Source: Halovivax limisalsi (lineage in GTDB: Archaea; Halobacteriota; Halobacteria; Halobacteriales; Natrialbaceae). Taken from it: a DNA stretch of 64,000 nucleotides. Made by a program: the position numbers and the translations under genes. The DNA is taken from NCBI RefSeq assembly GCF_023093535.1, contig NZ_CP095757.1:3830820-3894819 (forward strand), given 5' to 3'. How positions within the stretch are numbered: the stretch's first letter is position 1; each line of letters starts with the position of its first letter. A model generated the notes under the pieces. It was not told where the DNA came from. It searched no databases and worked only from the letters and a program-made list of their open reading frames with translations. Below are positions 44,445-54,183 of the stretch, piece after piece.

Positions 44445-46118
44445 ATGAGTCAGCGAATGCAGCAGGGACAGCCGATGATCGTCATGAGCGAGGACTCCCA
44501 GCGCGTCAAGGACAAGGACGCGCAGGAGTACAACATCAGCGCCGCGCGCGCGGTCGCCGAGTCGGTCAAATCCACGCTCGGCCCGAAGGGGATGGACAAG
44601 ATGCTCGTCGACTCGATGGGCTCGGTCACCATCACGAACGACGGCGTCACCATCCTCCAGGAGATGGACATCGACAACCCGACGGCCGAGATGATCATCG
44701 AGGTCGCCGAAACCCAGGAGGACGAGGCCGGCGACGGCACCACGACCGCCGTCGCGATCGCGGGCGAACTCCTCAAGAACGCCGAGGACCTCGTCGAGCA
44801 GGACATCCACCCGACGGCCATCATCAAGGGCTTCCACATGGCCGCCGAACAGGCCCGCGACGAAGTGGACGACATCGCGACCAGAGTCGACACCGAGGAC
44901 GAGGACCTGCTGCGCTCGGTCGCCGAAACCTCGATGACCGGCAAGGGCGCCGAACTCAACAAGGAACACCTCTCCCAGCTGATCGTCGAGGCCGTCCGCC
45001 AGGTCACCGTCGAGAACGAGGACGGCGAGAACGTCGTCGACCTCGAGTTCCTCAACATCGAGACGCAGGCCGGCCGCTCGGTCGACGAATCCGACCTCCT
45101 CGTCGGCGGCATCGTCAACAAGGACCCCACGCACGACGACATGCCGCGCGAGGCCACCGACGCCGACGTCCTCCTGCTCAACGACCCCATCGAGGTCGAG
45201 GAGGCCGACGTCGACACCGAGGTCTCGGTCACCGACCCCAGCCAGCTCCAGAAGTTCCTCGACGCCGAGGAGAAACAGCTCCGCGAGAAGGTCGACCGCA
45301 TCGTCGACCTCGGCGTCGACGTCGTCTTCTGCCAGAAGGGCATCGACGACCTCGCCCAGCACTACCTCGCGAAGGAGGGCATCGTCGCCGTCCGACGCAC
45401 GAAGAAGTCCGACCTCGAGTTCCTCTCGGAGGTCCTCGACGCCGCGATCGTCTCCGACCTCGAGAGCGCCACCGAGGACGACCTCGGCTTCGGTGACGTC
45501 ACCCGCGACGAGGCGGACGAGCTGTTCTACGTCGAGGGCGAGGACGCCCACGGCGTCACACTCCTGCTTCGCGGCTCGACCGACCACGTCGTCGACGAAC
45601 TCGAGCGCGGCGTCAACGACGCGCTCGACGTCGTCGCCCAGACCGTCTCCGACGGTCGCGTGCTCGCCGGCGGCGGCGCCATCGAGGTCGAACTCGCCTC
45701 GCGCCTTCGCGACTACGCCGACTCCGTCTCCGGGCGCGAGCAGCTCGCCGTCGAGGCCTTCGCCGACTCGCTCGAGCTCGTCCCGCGCGTGCTCGCCGAG
45801 AACGCCGGCCTCGACTCCATCGACACCCTGGTCGACCTCCGCGCGGCCCACGACGACGGCGACGTCACCGCCGGCCTGAACGCCTGGACCGGCGACGTCG
45901 AGAACACCTTCGACGCGGGCGTCGTCGAACCCGCCCACGCGAAGGAACAGGCCGTCACCTCGGCCTCCGAGGCCGCGAACCTCGTCCTGAAGATCGACGA
46001 CATCATCTCCGCCGGCGACCTCTCCACCGACAAAGAGGACGACGAAGCGGGCGGTCCCGGCGGCGCCCCCGGCGGCGGCATGGGCGGAATGGGCGGCGGC
46101 ATGGGCGGCATGATGTAA
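44445..46118 (+). CDS. Thermosome (group II chaperonin) subunit
   Basis: A 557-residue chaperonin subunit that forms the ATP-driven double-ring folding machine. Conserved segments: [15 protein letters not shown] and [15 protein letters not shown] (nucleotide and catalytic aspartate region), [12 protein letters not shown] near residue 400. The C-terminus is a Gly-Gly-Met-rich tail (repeats of GGMGG), typical of haloarchaeal thermosomes. Codon bias is very strong (near-exclusive C or G third positions), consistent with high expression. The subunit class (alpha, beta or gamma) is not resolved. Confidence 0.96.
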   Translation: MSQRMQQGQPMIVMSEDSQRVKDKDAQEYNISAARAVAESVKSTLGPKGMDKMLVDSMGSVTITNDGVTILQEMDIDNPTAEMIIEVAETQEDEAGDGTTTAVAIAGELLKNAEDLVEQDIHPTAIIKGFHMAAEQARDEVDDIATRVDTEDEDLLRSVAETSMTGKGAELNKEHLSQLIVEAVRQVTVENEDGENVVDLEFLNIETQAGRSVDESDLLVGGIVNKDPTHDDMPREATDADVLLLNDPIEVEEADVDTEVSVTDPSQLQKFLDAEEKQLREKVDRIVDLGVDVVFCQKGIDDLAQHYLAKEGIVAVRRTKKSDLEFLSEVLDAAIVSDLESATEDDLGFGDVTRDEADELFYVEGEDAHGVTLLLRGSTDHVVDELERGVNDALDVVAQTVSDGRVLAGGGAIEVELASRLRDYADSVSGREQLAVEAFADSLELVPRVLAENAGLDSIDTLVDLRAAHDDGDVTAGLNAWTGDVENTFDAGVVEPAHAKEQAVTSASEAANLVLKIDDIISAGDLSTDKEDDEAGGPGGAPGGGMGGMGGGMGGMM

Positions 46119-46120
46119 AA

Positions 46121-46170
46121 CGAACTTTTCCGCTGCGGGCGCGGCAAGCCGCGCCCTCGGGAAAACTTCG
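46121..46170 (+). terminator. Strong hairpin downstream of thermosome gene
   Basis: Perfect 9-bp GC stem GGGCGCGGC-AA-GCCGCGCCC (46137-46156) nested in outer arms CGAACTTTTCC (46121-46131) and GGGAAAACTTCG (46159-46170), which nearly match. It begins two bases after the stop codon, so it is a likely terminator or mRNA 3'-end stabiliser. Confidence 0.65.
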
Positions 46171-46437
46171 ATGAAAAGCACTTCTCCTTTCCCTCCAGCG
46201 CCGTGAAACGGCGCTTCCGGGTCAGTCGTCGGCCCGCTCGCTCGCTCCGGTCGCTCGCGGTTCGATCTTCTCGGGTAGACCAGCCTTTCCCCGTGCTCGC
46301 GTGCCCGTCCGGACACGCTCGCGGCCACCGCGAGTCTCTGCGTCGCCGTTTTTGGTATTGTCTGTTCTGGTCCTGGTTCCGGCACCGTCGGCCGAAATCG
46401 CGCGACCTTTACGGTTCGAAACTGAACCGAGTCGCCA
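46171..46437. other. Intergenic region, no gene identified
   Basis: No plausible frame. The right end carries the ABC exporter promoter: TATA-like CTTTACGG (46408-46415) about 27 nt before GTG 46438. Confidence 0.5.
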
Positions 46438-48351
46438 GTGAGCGAGTACGACGAGGATGAGACACCGTTCGACGCCTATCGCGAGCGCGTCGACCGGCCG
46501 CTGACGCGGTTGTTTATGGCGTACGGGACGGACCGTCTGGGCTGGTTTTCGGCCGGAATGATCGCGAACTTCGTCGCGCGGATGGCCAGCCTCGTCGCGC
46601 CGGTGGTGCTCGGGACGGCGATCGACGCGGTCTTCCCGCCGCCGGAGCGGGCCGGCGAGTTTTCGCTCCCGGTGGTGCCGGACGCGTTGCTCCCGACCCA
46701 GCAGCTGCCGCAGTTCTGGTTCTCGGTGACGGCCATCGCGGTCGCGTTCGTCGTGACCGCGGCCTTCACCTGGATCTACGGCGTGACGGCCAACCTGTTC
46801 GCCCACGGCGTGATGCACACCGTGCGGGTCGACAGCTTCCGGAAGATGCAACGGCTCGACCAGACCTTCTTCGACGACAAGCAGACCGGCGAGGTAATGG
46901 CGGTGCTCAACAACGACACGCAGAACCTGGAACGGTTTCTCGACGACGCGCTGATGAACTCGCTGCGCCTGATCGTGATGGTGCTGGGCATCGCCGGCGT
47001 CCTCTTCTACCTGAACTGGCAGCTGGCGCTCATCACGCTGGTCGCCGTCCCGGTGATGGTCGGCTTTACGATCTGGTTCATGAAGGTGATCGAGCCCCGG
47101 TACGTCCGCCAGCGCTCGGCCGTCGCCCGCCTCAACACCCGGCTGGAGAACTCGATCGCCGGGATGGAACTGACGAAGACGACCGCGAACGAGGACTACG
47201 AAGTCGGCCGCGTCAGCGACGCCTCGATGAACCTCTTTCAGCGGACGATGGACGTCCTCAAACTGTCCTACCTCTACCGGCCGGGGATGGAACTGCTGGC
47301 GGGGATCTCCTTCGCCGCGACCTTCCTCGTCGGCGGGCTCTGGCTCACCACCGGGACGGCGCCGGGCCCGCTCACGGGGACGCTGTCGGTCGGCGACTTC
47401 GTCGTCTTCCTGATGCTGACCCAGCGGATCGTCGACCCGCTCGCGGAGGTCTCGAACATCGTCGACCAGTACGAGAACGCCAAGGCCTCGAGCGAGCGAA
47501 TCTTCGGGTTGATGGACATCCCGGTCGCGATCCAGGATCGGGCGGACTCGGTCTCGCTACCCGACCCCGACGGCCGCGTCGAGTACGACGGCGTCTCGTT
47601 CGCCTACGAGGACGTCCTCGCCGATGCGGACCACCAGGCCGAAACCGTGATCGACGACGTCTCGTTCACCGCCGAAGCCGGCGAGATGGTCGCGCTGGTG
47701 GGGCCGACCGGCGCCGGCAAGTCCACCATGTTGAAGCTCCTCCTGCGCCTCTACGACGTCGACGAGGGCGAAATCCGCGTCGACGGCCACGACCTCCGGG
47801 ACGTGAAACTCGAAGATCTCCGGAAGGCCACCGGCTACGTCGGCCAGGAGACGTTCCTCTTCGACGGAACGATCGCCGACAACATCCGCTACGGGAGCCA
47901 GGACGCCTCGATGGATGCCGTCCGCGAGGCGGCGAGAGCCGCCGAAGCCCACGAGTTCATCCAGGGACTGGAGGCCGGCTACGAGACGCGCGTGGGCGAG
48001 CGCGGCGTGAAGCTCTCCGGCGGGCAGCGCCAGCGCATCGCCATCGCCCGCACCGTCCTGCAGGACCCGCCGATCCTCGTCCTCGACGAGGCGACCAGCG
48101 CGGTCGACACCGAGACCGAGCTCGCCATCCAGCGCTCGATCGAGCGCCTGACCGAGGACCGCACGACGCTCGCCATCGCCCACCGACTCTCTACGATCCG
48201 CGACGCGGATACGATCCTCGTGCTCGAGGAGGGCGAGGTCGTCGAGCGCGGCGACCACGAGGGACTGCTCGAGGCGGGCGGCCGGTACGCCGCCCTCTGG
48301 AACGTGCAGGCCGGCCAGATCGACGAACCGGCGGAGTTGTCGGACGACTGA
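46438..48351 (+). CDS. ABC exporter, fused membrane and ATPase domains
   Basis: A 637-residue half-transporter of the ABCB/MsbA type. Six membrane helices occupy about residues 30-350, followed by an ATPase domain with Walker A GPTGAGKST, signature LSGGQRQR and Walker B ILVLDEATSAVD, then the switch histidine in AIAHRLSTI. It should act as a homodimer exporting lipids, drugs or peptides. GTG 46438 matches a leaderless promoter. Its proximity (2 kb) to a bacteriocin-like gene is noted, but they are on opposite strands and separated by two genes. Confidence 0.93.
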   Translation: MSEYDEDETPFDAYRERVDRPLTRLFMAYGTDRLGWFSAGMIANFVARMASLVAPVVLGTAIDAVFPPPERAGEFSLPVVPDALLPTQQLPQFWFSVTAIAVAFVVTAAFTWIYGVTANLFAHGVMHTVRVDSFRKMQRLDQTFFDDKQTGEVMAVLNNDTQNLERFLDDALMNSLRLIVMVLGIAGVLFYLNWQLALITLVAVPVMVGFTIWFMKVIEPRYVRQRSAVARLNTRLENSIAGMELTKTTANEDYEVGRVSDASMNLFQRTMDVLKLSYLYRPGMELLAGISFAATFLVGGLWLTTGTAPGPLTGTLSVGDFVVFLMLTQRIVDPLAEVSNIVDQYENAKASSERIFGLMDIPVAIQDRADSVSLPDPDGRVEYDGVSFAYEDVLADADHQAETVIDDVSFTAEAGEMVALVGPTGAGKSTMLKLLLRLYDVDEGEIRVDGHDLRDVKLEDLRKATGYVGQETFLFDGTIADNIRYGSQDASMDAVREAARAAEAHEFIQGLEAGYETRVGERGVKLSGGQRQRIAIARTVLQDPPILVLDEATSAVDTETELAIQRSIERLTEDRTTLAIAHRLSTIRDADTILVLEEGEVVERGDHEGLLEAGGRYAALWNVQAGQIDEPAELSDD

Positions 48352-48457
48352 CCGCGCGAAGCGGGAGCCGAGACGCGACGACCCCCGCGGGGATCGGACC
48401 GCGATCGCGCCGGGCTCCGAACGAATCCTTTTGAACCGACGTCGACCACCATCGGGC

Positions 48458-49477
48458 ATGGATTCCGGTCGGGTCGCGCGTGACACCGTTCGCCGAGTCC
48501 TCACGCGCGGTTCCGTCCCCGCGCTGTCCGACACGGTCCCGGCAGAGTGGGCGATCGAACCGGTCGACGCCGGGTTCAACGACGTGTTCGTGGTCGGCCA
48601 CGACGGAACCGCCCGGCCCGCCGTCGCCGTCAAGTTCGCGACGTTCTCCGAGGCCGATGACGTCAGGGCCGGCGTCGCCGCCTGCCGACTGCTCGCGAGA
48701 TTCACGTCGGTGCCGGTGCCGACGGTCTACGCCTTCGAACCGGACCCGGCGGACGGCCCGCCGTTCGTGGTCCTCGAGTACCGGCCTGGCGAACCGCTCG
48801 CGACGGGGTACCGGGACGTCTCGCCGGGGGCGGCGCGGGCCGTCGGGGCGGTCGTCGCGGCGTGCGGGCGGGTGCCGGCCGCCGCGGCCGACGGCTACGG
48901 GATGATTCGCTCGCTCGAGACGGCGGGGGAGTCGCCCCGAGCCGTCGCCGCGTTCGAGGACTGGCCGACGTTCGCGCTCGACTACGCCGACCGGCTCTAC
49001 GACGAACCGGCGACCCACGACGCGATCGCCGCGATCGCACCCGCGGTTCCGGAATACCTTCGCGAGCACCGCGATCGACTGCCCAGCGAGCCCGCGCCGG
49101 CGGTCGTCCTCACGGACTTCTCGCCGGAGAACATCCGGACGGCGACCGGCGATCCGCCCGCCGCGGACGCGGACCCGATGGAGGCGATCACGGGCGTCCT
49201 CGACCTCGAACGCGCGAGACTCGCCCCGCGGGCGTTCATGGCCGTCAACGCCGAGTACCTGCTGACGCGGTACCTGTCGGATCCGGGCCCGGTCCGACGG
49301 GCACTGTACGAGCCGCTCCCGTTCGGACCGGACGTCCCCGCGCGAGACCTGTACCGGTTGCTCGCGCTCGGGCGATCCGTCGGCGCCCTCCCGATCTGGT
49401 ACGAGCCCGGGAGCGAGGAGTACGAGCGCCGCGGCGCGGCGGTGGCCGCCGAGATCGAAGCCGTGCTGGACCGCTAG
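48458..49477 (+). CDS. APH-family phosphotransferase
   Basis: A 339-residue kinase-like protein of the aminoglycoside/choline phosphotransferase family. ATP-lobe AVAVKFATF includes the lysine; the catalytic loop is VVLTDFSPENIR (D and N kept, the usual histidine before D replaced by Thr); the metal-binding motif is GVLDLERARLA. ATG 48458 fits a TATA-like CTTTTGAA 30 nt upstream. Substrate unknown; sugars or small metabolites are likely rather than antibiotics. Confidence 0.85.
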   Translation: MDSGRVARDTVRRVLTRGSVPALSDTVPAEWAIEPVDAGFNDVFVVGHDGTARPAVAVKFATFSEADDVRAGVAACRLLARFTSVPVPTVYAFEPDPADGPPFVVLEYRPGEPLATGYRDVSPGAARAVGAVVAACGRVPAAAADGYGMIRSLETAGESPRAVAAFEDWPTFALDYADRLYDEPATHDAIAAIAPAVPEYLREHRDRLPSEPAPAVVLTDFSPENIRTATGDPPAADADPMEAITGVLDLERARLAPRAFMAVNAEYLLTRYLSDPGPVRRALYEPLPFGPDVPARDLYRLLALGRSVGALPIWYEPGSEEYERRGAAVAAEIEAVLDR

Positions 49478-49590
49478 GGATGCCGCCGTCCGAACGGACG
49501 AACTGGTCGTCCATCCGCGCGGTGAACGGGGAAGGATCAGTGCGGCTCGATTCGTCGACTGTTTAGGGCGGCCGTTCGAAGCGTCCGCGT

Positions 49591-49923
49591 ATGGTCGCCG
49601 ACTCCGTCGCCCTCGCCAGGCGCTACTACGACGCCCTCGACGCCCGCGAGTACGGCGAGCTCGAGGCGCTCCTCGCGCCGTCGTTCGTGCAGCGCCGCCC
49701 GGACCGAACGTTCGAGGGACGCGACGCCTTTGTCCGGTTCATGCGCGAGGACCGGCCGATGACGGACACGCGTCACGACCTGCTAGACGTCTTCGGCGCC
49801 GACGATCGCGTGACCGGGCGGGGCCGGCTGCTCGACGCCGACGGCGAACCGGTCGTCGAATTCGCGGACGTCTTCAGGTTCGAACACGGCCGGATAACGC
49901 GGCTCGATACCTACACGCGCTGA
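49591..49923 (+). CDS. SnoaL/NTF2-like protein
   Basis: A 110-residue cone-shaped alpha+beta fold protein. The pattern ARRYYDALDAREYGELEALLAPSFVQRRPD...FEGRDAFVRFMRE is characteristic of SnoaL-like polyketide-cyclase/ketosteroid-isomerase relatives. Function unknown. ATG 49591 follows a TATA-like TGTTTAGGG (49559-49567). Confidence 0.85.
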   Translation: MVADSVALARRYYDALDAREYGELEALLAPSFVQRRPDRTFEGRDAFVRFMREDRPMTDTRHDLLDVFGADDRVTGRGRLLDADGEPVVEFADVFRFEHGRITRLDTYTR

Positions 49924-50123
49924 GGGGGCCGGGCGGCAGGTCGGCGATTCGCCTTCGGAAGCTGCGTTCGAAGCGGTTGACGGATCGTCCCGTCAAGCAG
50001 TCCCGCACGCCGCTGGCCGCCCGAGGACTGCCCAGCCCCTCGCCGCAGCGCCACAGCCGCGACGGGCCGAACCGCTCGTATCACCGGGGGAGCGAGTGAC
50101 GTGTTCGTCGTGACCGCAGACGG

Positions 50124-50924
50124 TCACCGTCCTCGCCCGTCACAGACACCGAATTCCTCGCAGAGCGACGTCGGATCGTCGCCGCAGGCGAGGTCGGTGA
50201 TGAACCCGAGGATGATCGAGCAGATCGTGGTGCACGGTGCGCCGGGACAGACGATCGAACAGATCTCCTCGCCGTCACCGACCACGTCGCAGACGGCCGT
50301 CATGGCCTCCTCACAGATTTCACACCAGTCAGGGTCGGTCGTCGCCGCGAGTTCACTGGTCGACACGCGCCGATCGGCGATGGTAGTCACCTCGCCGTCG
50401 GCGCCCCAGAGGGAGACGACGACGTCTCGCCCGCCGTGGATCGTGGGTCGGCGGTCGCGTTCGACGGTGAGTCCGAGTAGCCCCTCGACGTCGTAGCCGG
50501 TTCGCGAGTCGGCCAGCAGGGCGTACGCCAGGCCGATGCCCTCGTCAGACCGTGCACGCGTGGGCTCGAACGGGATCACCGTCATGACCGGGTCCCGTTC
50601 AGCGAGGCGGCGATCGTCGGTTTCGACGCGGTAGGCACGCGCCCGTTCGTCGGCCGCGTCGAACCCGCCCGATTCGAACGCGGTGGCGAGCGCCGTCACC
50701 CGTCGAGACGCGAGCGCCGTCCGGGCGAGCGTTCGCGTGCGGCTGGACGACAGTTCCGCGCTCGATTCGGCGGCCGCTGCGCCACCGACGCCGGTCGACG
50801 AGGCGAGTCCGCCGACGATCGAAGCGCCCGCACCGACCCCGACGCTGCGGAGGACGGATCGGCGGCTGACGTCCGTGATTTCGTCTCGGTCATCCGGGGT
50901 TGGCGTTTCATCGGTCATTTTCAC
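50124..50924 (-). CDS. Halocin C8-like bacteriocin precursor
   Basis: A 266-residue exported precursor in three parts. N-terminus: Tat signal with R21-R22 (SRRSVLRSVGVGAG). Middle (about 55-195): acidic domain with no cysteines, in the position of the HalI immunity portion of the halocin C8 precursor. C-terminus (198-266): all ten cysteines of the protein, at 201, 204, 212, 222, 226, 231, 235, 247, 255 and 261, around a short hydrophobic core (SIILGFITDLA). Halocin C8 is likewise a compact ten-cysteine peptide released from the end of a Tat precursor that also encodes immunity. GTG 50924 or ATG 50918 could be the start. Activity is inference. Confidence 0.8.
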   Translation of the reverse strand: MKMTDETPTPDDRDEITDVSRRSVLRSVGVGAGASIVGGLASSTGVGGAAAAESSAELSSSRTRTLARTALASRRVTALATAFESGGFDAADERARAYRVETDDRRLAERDPVMTVIPFEPTRARSDEGIGLAYALLADSRTGYDVEGLLGLTVERDRRPTIHGGRDVVVSLWGADGEVTTIADRRVSTSELAATTDPDWCEICEEAMTAVCDVVGDGEEICSIVCPGAPCTTICSIILGFITDLACGDDPTSLCEEFGVCDGRGR

Positions 50925-51468
50925 AACCCACCACCGACGGTAACGGGACGGAGAATTAATTTTTCTAAAAATAAATGAGAATGAAATTCATTGGAGTTCA
51001 TTTGACCATCCGTTTAGAACGATCGACCGTCGAAGGTGGGAGATTCGACGGCGCGTCGGTCGAGAGCGCTTCGGTGGCCGGCCCGTAATCGACCGACGCG
51101 TTCGAGCACGGCCCGACGACGTCACCGCGGCAACCGCTCGTCGTGACGGATACCGTCAGTAAGTCGAACCGACCTCGAATAAGAACGACGAGCAGAGCGT
51201 ATGTCGTCCCGGACGCGGTTCCGAGGCCCGCCGCCGACGATCGTACCGTCGCCAAATAACAGTTTACCACCGGCGTAGACCGCCTGAGACGAGTGCGAGG
51301 AGAAGCCACGACGCCAGGCGGTGGTTCCGGAGGTACCGTAACGTCGGGCGATCGGCCGACCGCCCCACCCGCACCGCGTTTCCGATCTCTCACCGGGACG
51401 GGATCGCCGTACGCCTACGGCGTCATCCGGGTCCGATCGGACCCCGTCGCGCCGCGTCTCCACCCGCG
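50925..51468. other. Intergenic region with AT-rich promoter of the halocin-like gene
   Basis: 544 bp. The segment 50950-51000 is strikingly AT-rich, with inverted-repeat character (AATGAAATTCATT at 50980-50992) and a minus-strand TATA candidate ATTTATTTTTAG (50965-50976), suggesting tight regulation of the bacteriocin-like gene. The remainder holds only frames with poor composition; none is called. Confidence 0.55.
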
Positions 51469-52611
51469 TCAGGCCGAACAGTTGTTCGGCCCGAGTTCGA
51501 GTTCGGTTCGCTCCTCGGGCGCCAGCTCGCGGACGCCGCGGTTGAGTTCGATGATGTCCTCGTAGTTGGCGGGTTCCTCGCCGGGGTCGGCCAGCCGCTC
51601 GACGAACGCCCCCTCGTCGAGTTGGAGGACGTCGATGCCGGTTCGAGCGTCGTGGATTGTCGTTGTTATCGGTTCACCTGGAGCGCCCACCTCGAACTCG
51701 CCCTCCACCGTCACCGTGACGTGGCCCGGGAGGACGGTCAGGGAGTCGGGTTCGGCCAGCAGCGTCCGGTGGATCGATTCGAAGAGCATCCGCGCACCCT
51801 CATCCCCGTTTCCCTCACCAAACTCCAGTTCGGTCCGGCCCACCGCGTTCACGTGCAGGGTGTCCGCCGTCACCACGGCCGCGTCGCCGACGAGGACCGA
51901 GAGCATCTCGCTCGTGTGGCCCGGCGTGTACAGCGCCTTCACCGTGAGATCGCCCACTTCGATCGTCTCGTTCCGCCCGAGTCCCTCGAATGCCAGGTCG
52001 AGATCGCGGTCCGCGGCGCGCTCGCTCAGGTAATAGGGAACGTCGAGGTCGTCGGCGAGCCGTCGGCCGCCGGAGACGTGATCGGCGTGGACGTGCGTGT
52101 CGATCACGGCCGAGATCGTCAGGTCGCCCTCCGCGGCCGCGGCTTTGGCCTCGTCGGTATCCTCGGTCGGGTCGACGGCGACGGCCGCACCCGTCTCCGC
52201 ACAGCCAACGACGTAGGAGAGACAGCCCTTGGCGCGGCGCTGAAGCTGGACCGCGCGGGCGGACTCACCGAGGTCGATCCCGACGTGGTCGTAGACGCCG
52301 CTCCAGGCCTTCATCCCGCCGTCGACGGCGTTGACGTCCCGATCCTCCAGCGCCTCGGCGAGTTGCGTGGCGAGGTTGCCCGAGGAGAGCCCCTTCGCAC
52401 AGATCGTGACGACGCGGTCGTCCTCGCCGACGAGTTCCTCGATCTCCTCCGGCTGGCCGTCGAGTTCCTCGTCCGTCCCGAAGGGGTAGTTCTGCGCGCC
52501 GCGGACGTGCCAGGACTCGTAGCTCGCTTCCGGGCGAGTGTCGAGCAACGTGAAGTCCTCGCCGCTGTCAAGCAGTTGCTTCAAGCGATCGGGAGAGATC
52601 GTCGTGACCAT
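51469..52611 (-). CDS. Rhodanese-metallo-beta-lactamase fusion (persulfide dioxygenase-like)
   Basis: A 380-residue fusion. The N-terminal rhodanese domain (1-110) has active-site C71 (VTICAKGLSSGN). The C-terminal MBL domain (about 120-330) has H173, H175, D177 and H178 (DTHVHADHVSGG), as in ETHE1-type persulfide dioxygenases. It would move and oxidise sulfane sulfur. Domain order is the reverse of many bacterial fusions, where rhodanese follows MBL. Monocistronic. Confidence 0.9.
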   Translation of the reverse strand: MVTTISPDRLKQLLDSGEDFTLLDTRPEASYESWHVRGAQNYPFGTDEELDGQPEEIEELVGEDDRVVTICAKGLSSGNLATQLAEALEDRDVNAVDGGMKAWSGVYDHVGIDLGESARAVQLQRRAKGCLSYVVGCAETGAAVAVDPTEDTDEAKAAAAEGDLTISAVIDTHVHADHVSGGRRLADDLDVPYYLSERAADRDLDLAFEGLGRNETIEVGDLTVKALYTPGHTSEMLSVLVGDAAVVTADTLHVNAVGRTELEFGEGNGDEGARMLFESIHRTLLAEPDSLTVLPGHVTVTVEGEFEVGAPGEPITTTIHDARTGIDVLQLDEGAFVERLADPGEEPANYEDIIELNRGVRELAPEERTELELGPNNCSA

Positions 52612-52778
52612 GGTGGACGGACCACGTCGAGGCGCAAAACTGGACGTGCCCGTCGGATTTCGAACCGGTTCGATCCGTCGCGCCGGCCGGTTCGATCGCC
52701 ACCCTGGACAGCCCGGTTCGTCGAGGGAATTTCACGTCGGCCCCCGACTGAAATCGTTCGGTCCGCGAGTACCCTGCA

Positions 52779-53078
52779 CTACCGTCTCGAGAGCGCCGCG
52801 GCGGCGCGACGATACGCCGTCTTCCGTCCCGGGTCGTACTCGATCAGGTCGGCGTCGGCCAGTTTCGGGAGCGTCGAGTGGTGGAGCTGGATCCTGACGG
52901 CCGTCTCGTCCGCGTTCGGCTCCGCCTCGGCGCGAACGAATCGCGCCAACTCGTCGATCGTCGCCGCCCGGACCGGACGCCGATCGAAGTATTCGAGAAC
53001 CTGGCGCGCGTACGCGGGGGCGAACGCGGCGAGTCGCTCGGCGACCGTCACCGTGGCCGGAGGGGTGAAATCGCTCAT
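52779..53078 (-). CDS. Small winged-helix protein (DUF7344-like)
   Basis: A 99-residue DNA-binding protein of the haloarchaeal DUF7344-type winged-helix group. The fold pattern is RQVLEYFDRRPVRAATIDELARFV ... RIQLHHSTLPKLADADLIEYD, ending with basic residues. Probably a transcription regulator. It lies beside the HTH_10 regulator on the same strand. Confidence 0.8.
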   Translation of the reverse strand: MSDFTPPATVTVAERLAAFAPAYARQVLEYFDRRPVRAATIDELARFVRAEAEPNADETAVRIQLHHSTLPKLADADLIEYDPGRKTAYRRAAAALSRR

Positions 53079-53165
53079 TTATTTCCATCGTCGACAGGTA
53101 GTGGTTTCAGCTACGGGGTTGATCCCTGACCGGAGGATCGCGACCGCGCGACATGGAAAGCCGTT

Positions 53166-53834
53166 TTATGGCGACGGTTCGTCCGTCGGGGCGAGACCCG
53201 TCAGCGCCTGCCGGAGGACGGTTTCGGTCCCACGTCTGACGCGTTCGGAGGCCGCCTGTCGCGTGATCTCGAGTTCGTCGGCGATCTCGTCGAGTTTGGT
53301 CCCCCGCGGGACCGAAAAGTAGCCGTTCTCGACGGCCATGATGAGCGTTTCGCGCTGGTCGGGCGTGAGGCCGAACCCGTACTCGACGCCGATCTCGTCG
53401 TCGAGCGGGGCGACGCGTTCGATGTGGACCGGAAAGTGTTCGTCCTGGTAGAACCGGTGAAACTGCGTGAGTTCGGCGTGGTTCCCGAATCGGACCGTGA
53501 ACGACCACGCGGCGTCGCCGTGGGCCTCCATGATGGTCCCGCCCGTCTCGGCGAGCCCGTCGAGGAAGGGTTCCGCGTCTTCGTCCCACTCCGCGTAGTA
53601 GAGGACGCTGTCGCCGGCCGACGTGAGCACCTCGACGTGTTCGGTCACCTCGCTGTTCCTGAGGACGCGCTCGAACTGGTCGACGTCGTCACCCGTCACC
53701 CGGAGGAACGGGATACGGCCATCCTGGAGGGGGATAACGCGTTCGAGCTGGACTCGATTCCCCTCGCCACCGCTCGTCGAGCGGCCGAACGGGAAGGACG
53801 AGGCGGGAAGGGTAAACTCGACGATGATCGCCAT
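53166..53834 (-). CDS. HTH_10 (bacterio-opsin activator-type) regulator
   Basis: A 222-residue regulator with an N-terminal bat-type sensory domain (residues 1-155, beginning MAIIVEFTLPASSFPFG) and a C-terminal HTH_10 DNA-binding domain (about 165-215: LTPDQRETLIMAVENGYFSVPR). Haloarchaea encode many paralogues controlling redox, light or metabolic genes. Target unknown. Confidence 0.9.
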   Translation of the reverse strand: MAIIVEFTLPASSFPFGRSTSGGEGNRVQLERVIPLQDGRIPFLRVTGDDVDQFERVLRNSEVTEHVEVLTSAGDSVLYYAEWDEDAEPFLDGLAETGGTIMEAHGDAAWSFTVRFGNHAELTQFHRFYQDEHFPVHIERVAPLDDEIGVEYGFGLTPDQRETLIMAVENGYFSVPRGTKLDEIADELEITRQAASERVRRGTETVLRQALTGLAPTDEPSP

Positions 53835-54183
53835 CAGCCGAGGCCCCCGGCGAGGATGACGGCAGTTCGATCGCTGATTCGGCTGCCAGGGGCGACGGCG
53901 TCGGACGAAAACGGTCGGGAAGCGTGAGTGGCTCTCATGGTGTGGCTGGTATCGCGGAACGCACTGGACGCTTGGCTGCCCCGCGTTCCAGCCGCGCGAA
54001 TGGTCGCACTCGCGCGTTCGACACGCGATCGACGGCGTCCATCGGCCCCTCCATCATCGGAGCGCTGCTCGGGCGAGCGATCTGACCTGACGAGTTCCGT
54101 CCCTGACTAGAGACGACCCAGTTACTTACATCTGGGGTCGATCCGGGTCCACTCCGTTTCGAACGCGTGCTCGGCGAGCGACC
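53835..54183. other. Intergenic region, no gene identified
   Basis: 349 bp between divergent genes. A TATA-like TTACTTAC (54122-54129) lies upstream of the next gene. No supported frame or RNA. Confidence 0.45.

Noticed and set aside
44427..46385. 652-codon open frame antisense to the thermosome
   Set aside because: Its composition (long Val/Asp/Gly/Leu runs) is the mirror of the GC-biased thermosome codons; no domain, and the sense gene is certain.
46438..48351. ABC exporter as the dedicated halocin exporter
   Set aside because: The halocin-like precursor has its own Tat signal, the exporter lacks a peptidase domain, and the genes are on opposite strands with two genes between them.
50998..51393. 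131-codon minus-strand frame upstream of the halocin-like gene, considered as an immunity or export partner
   Set aside because: Basic N-terminus, no clear membrane topology or haloarchaeal codon pattern; not enough to call.
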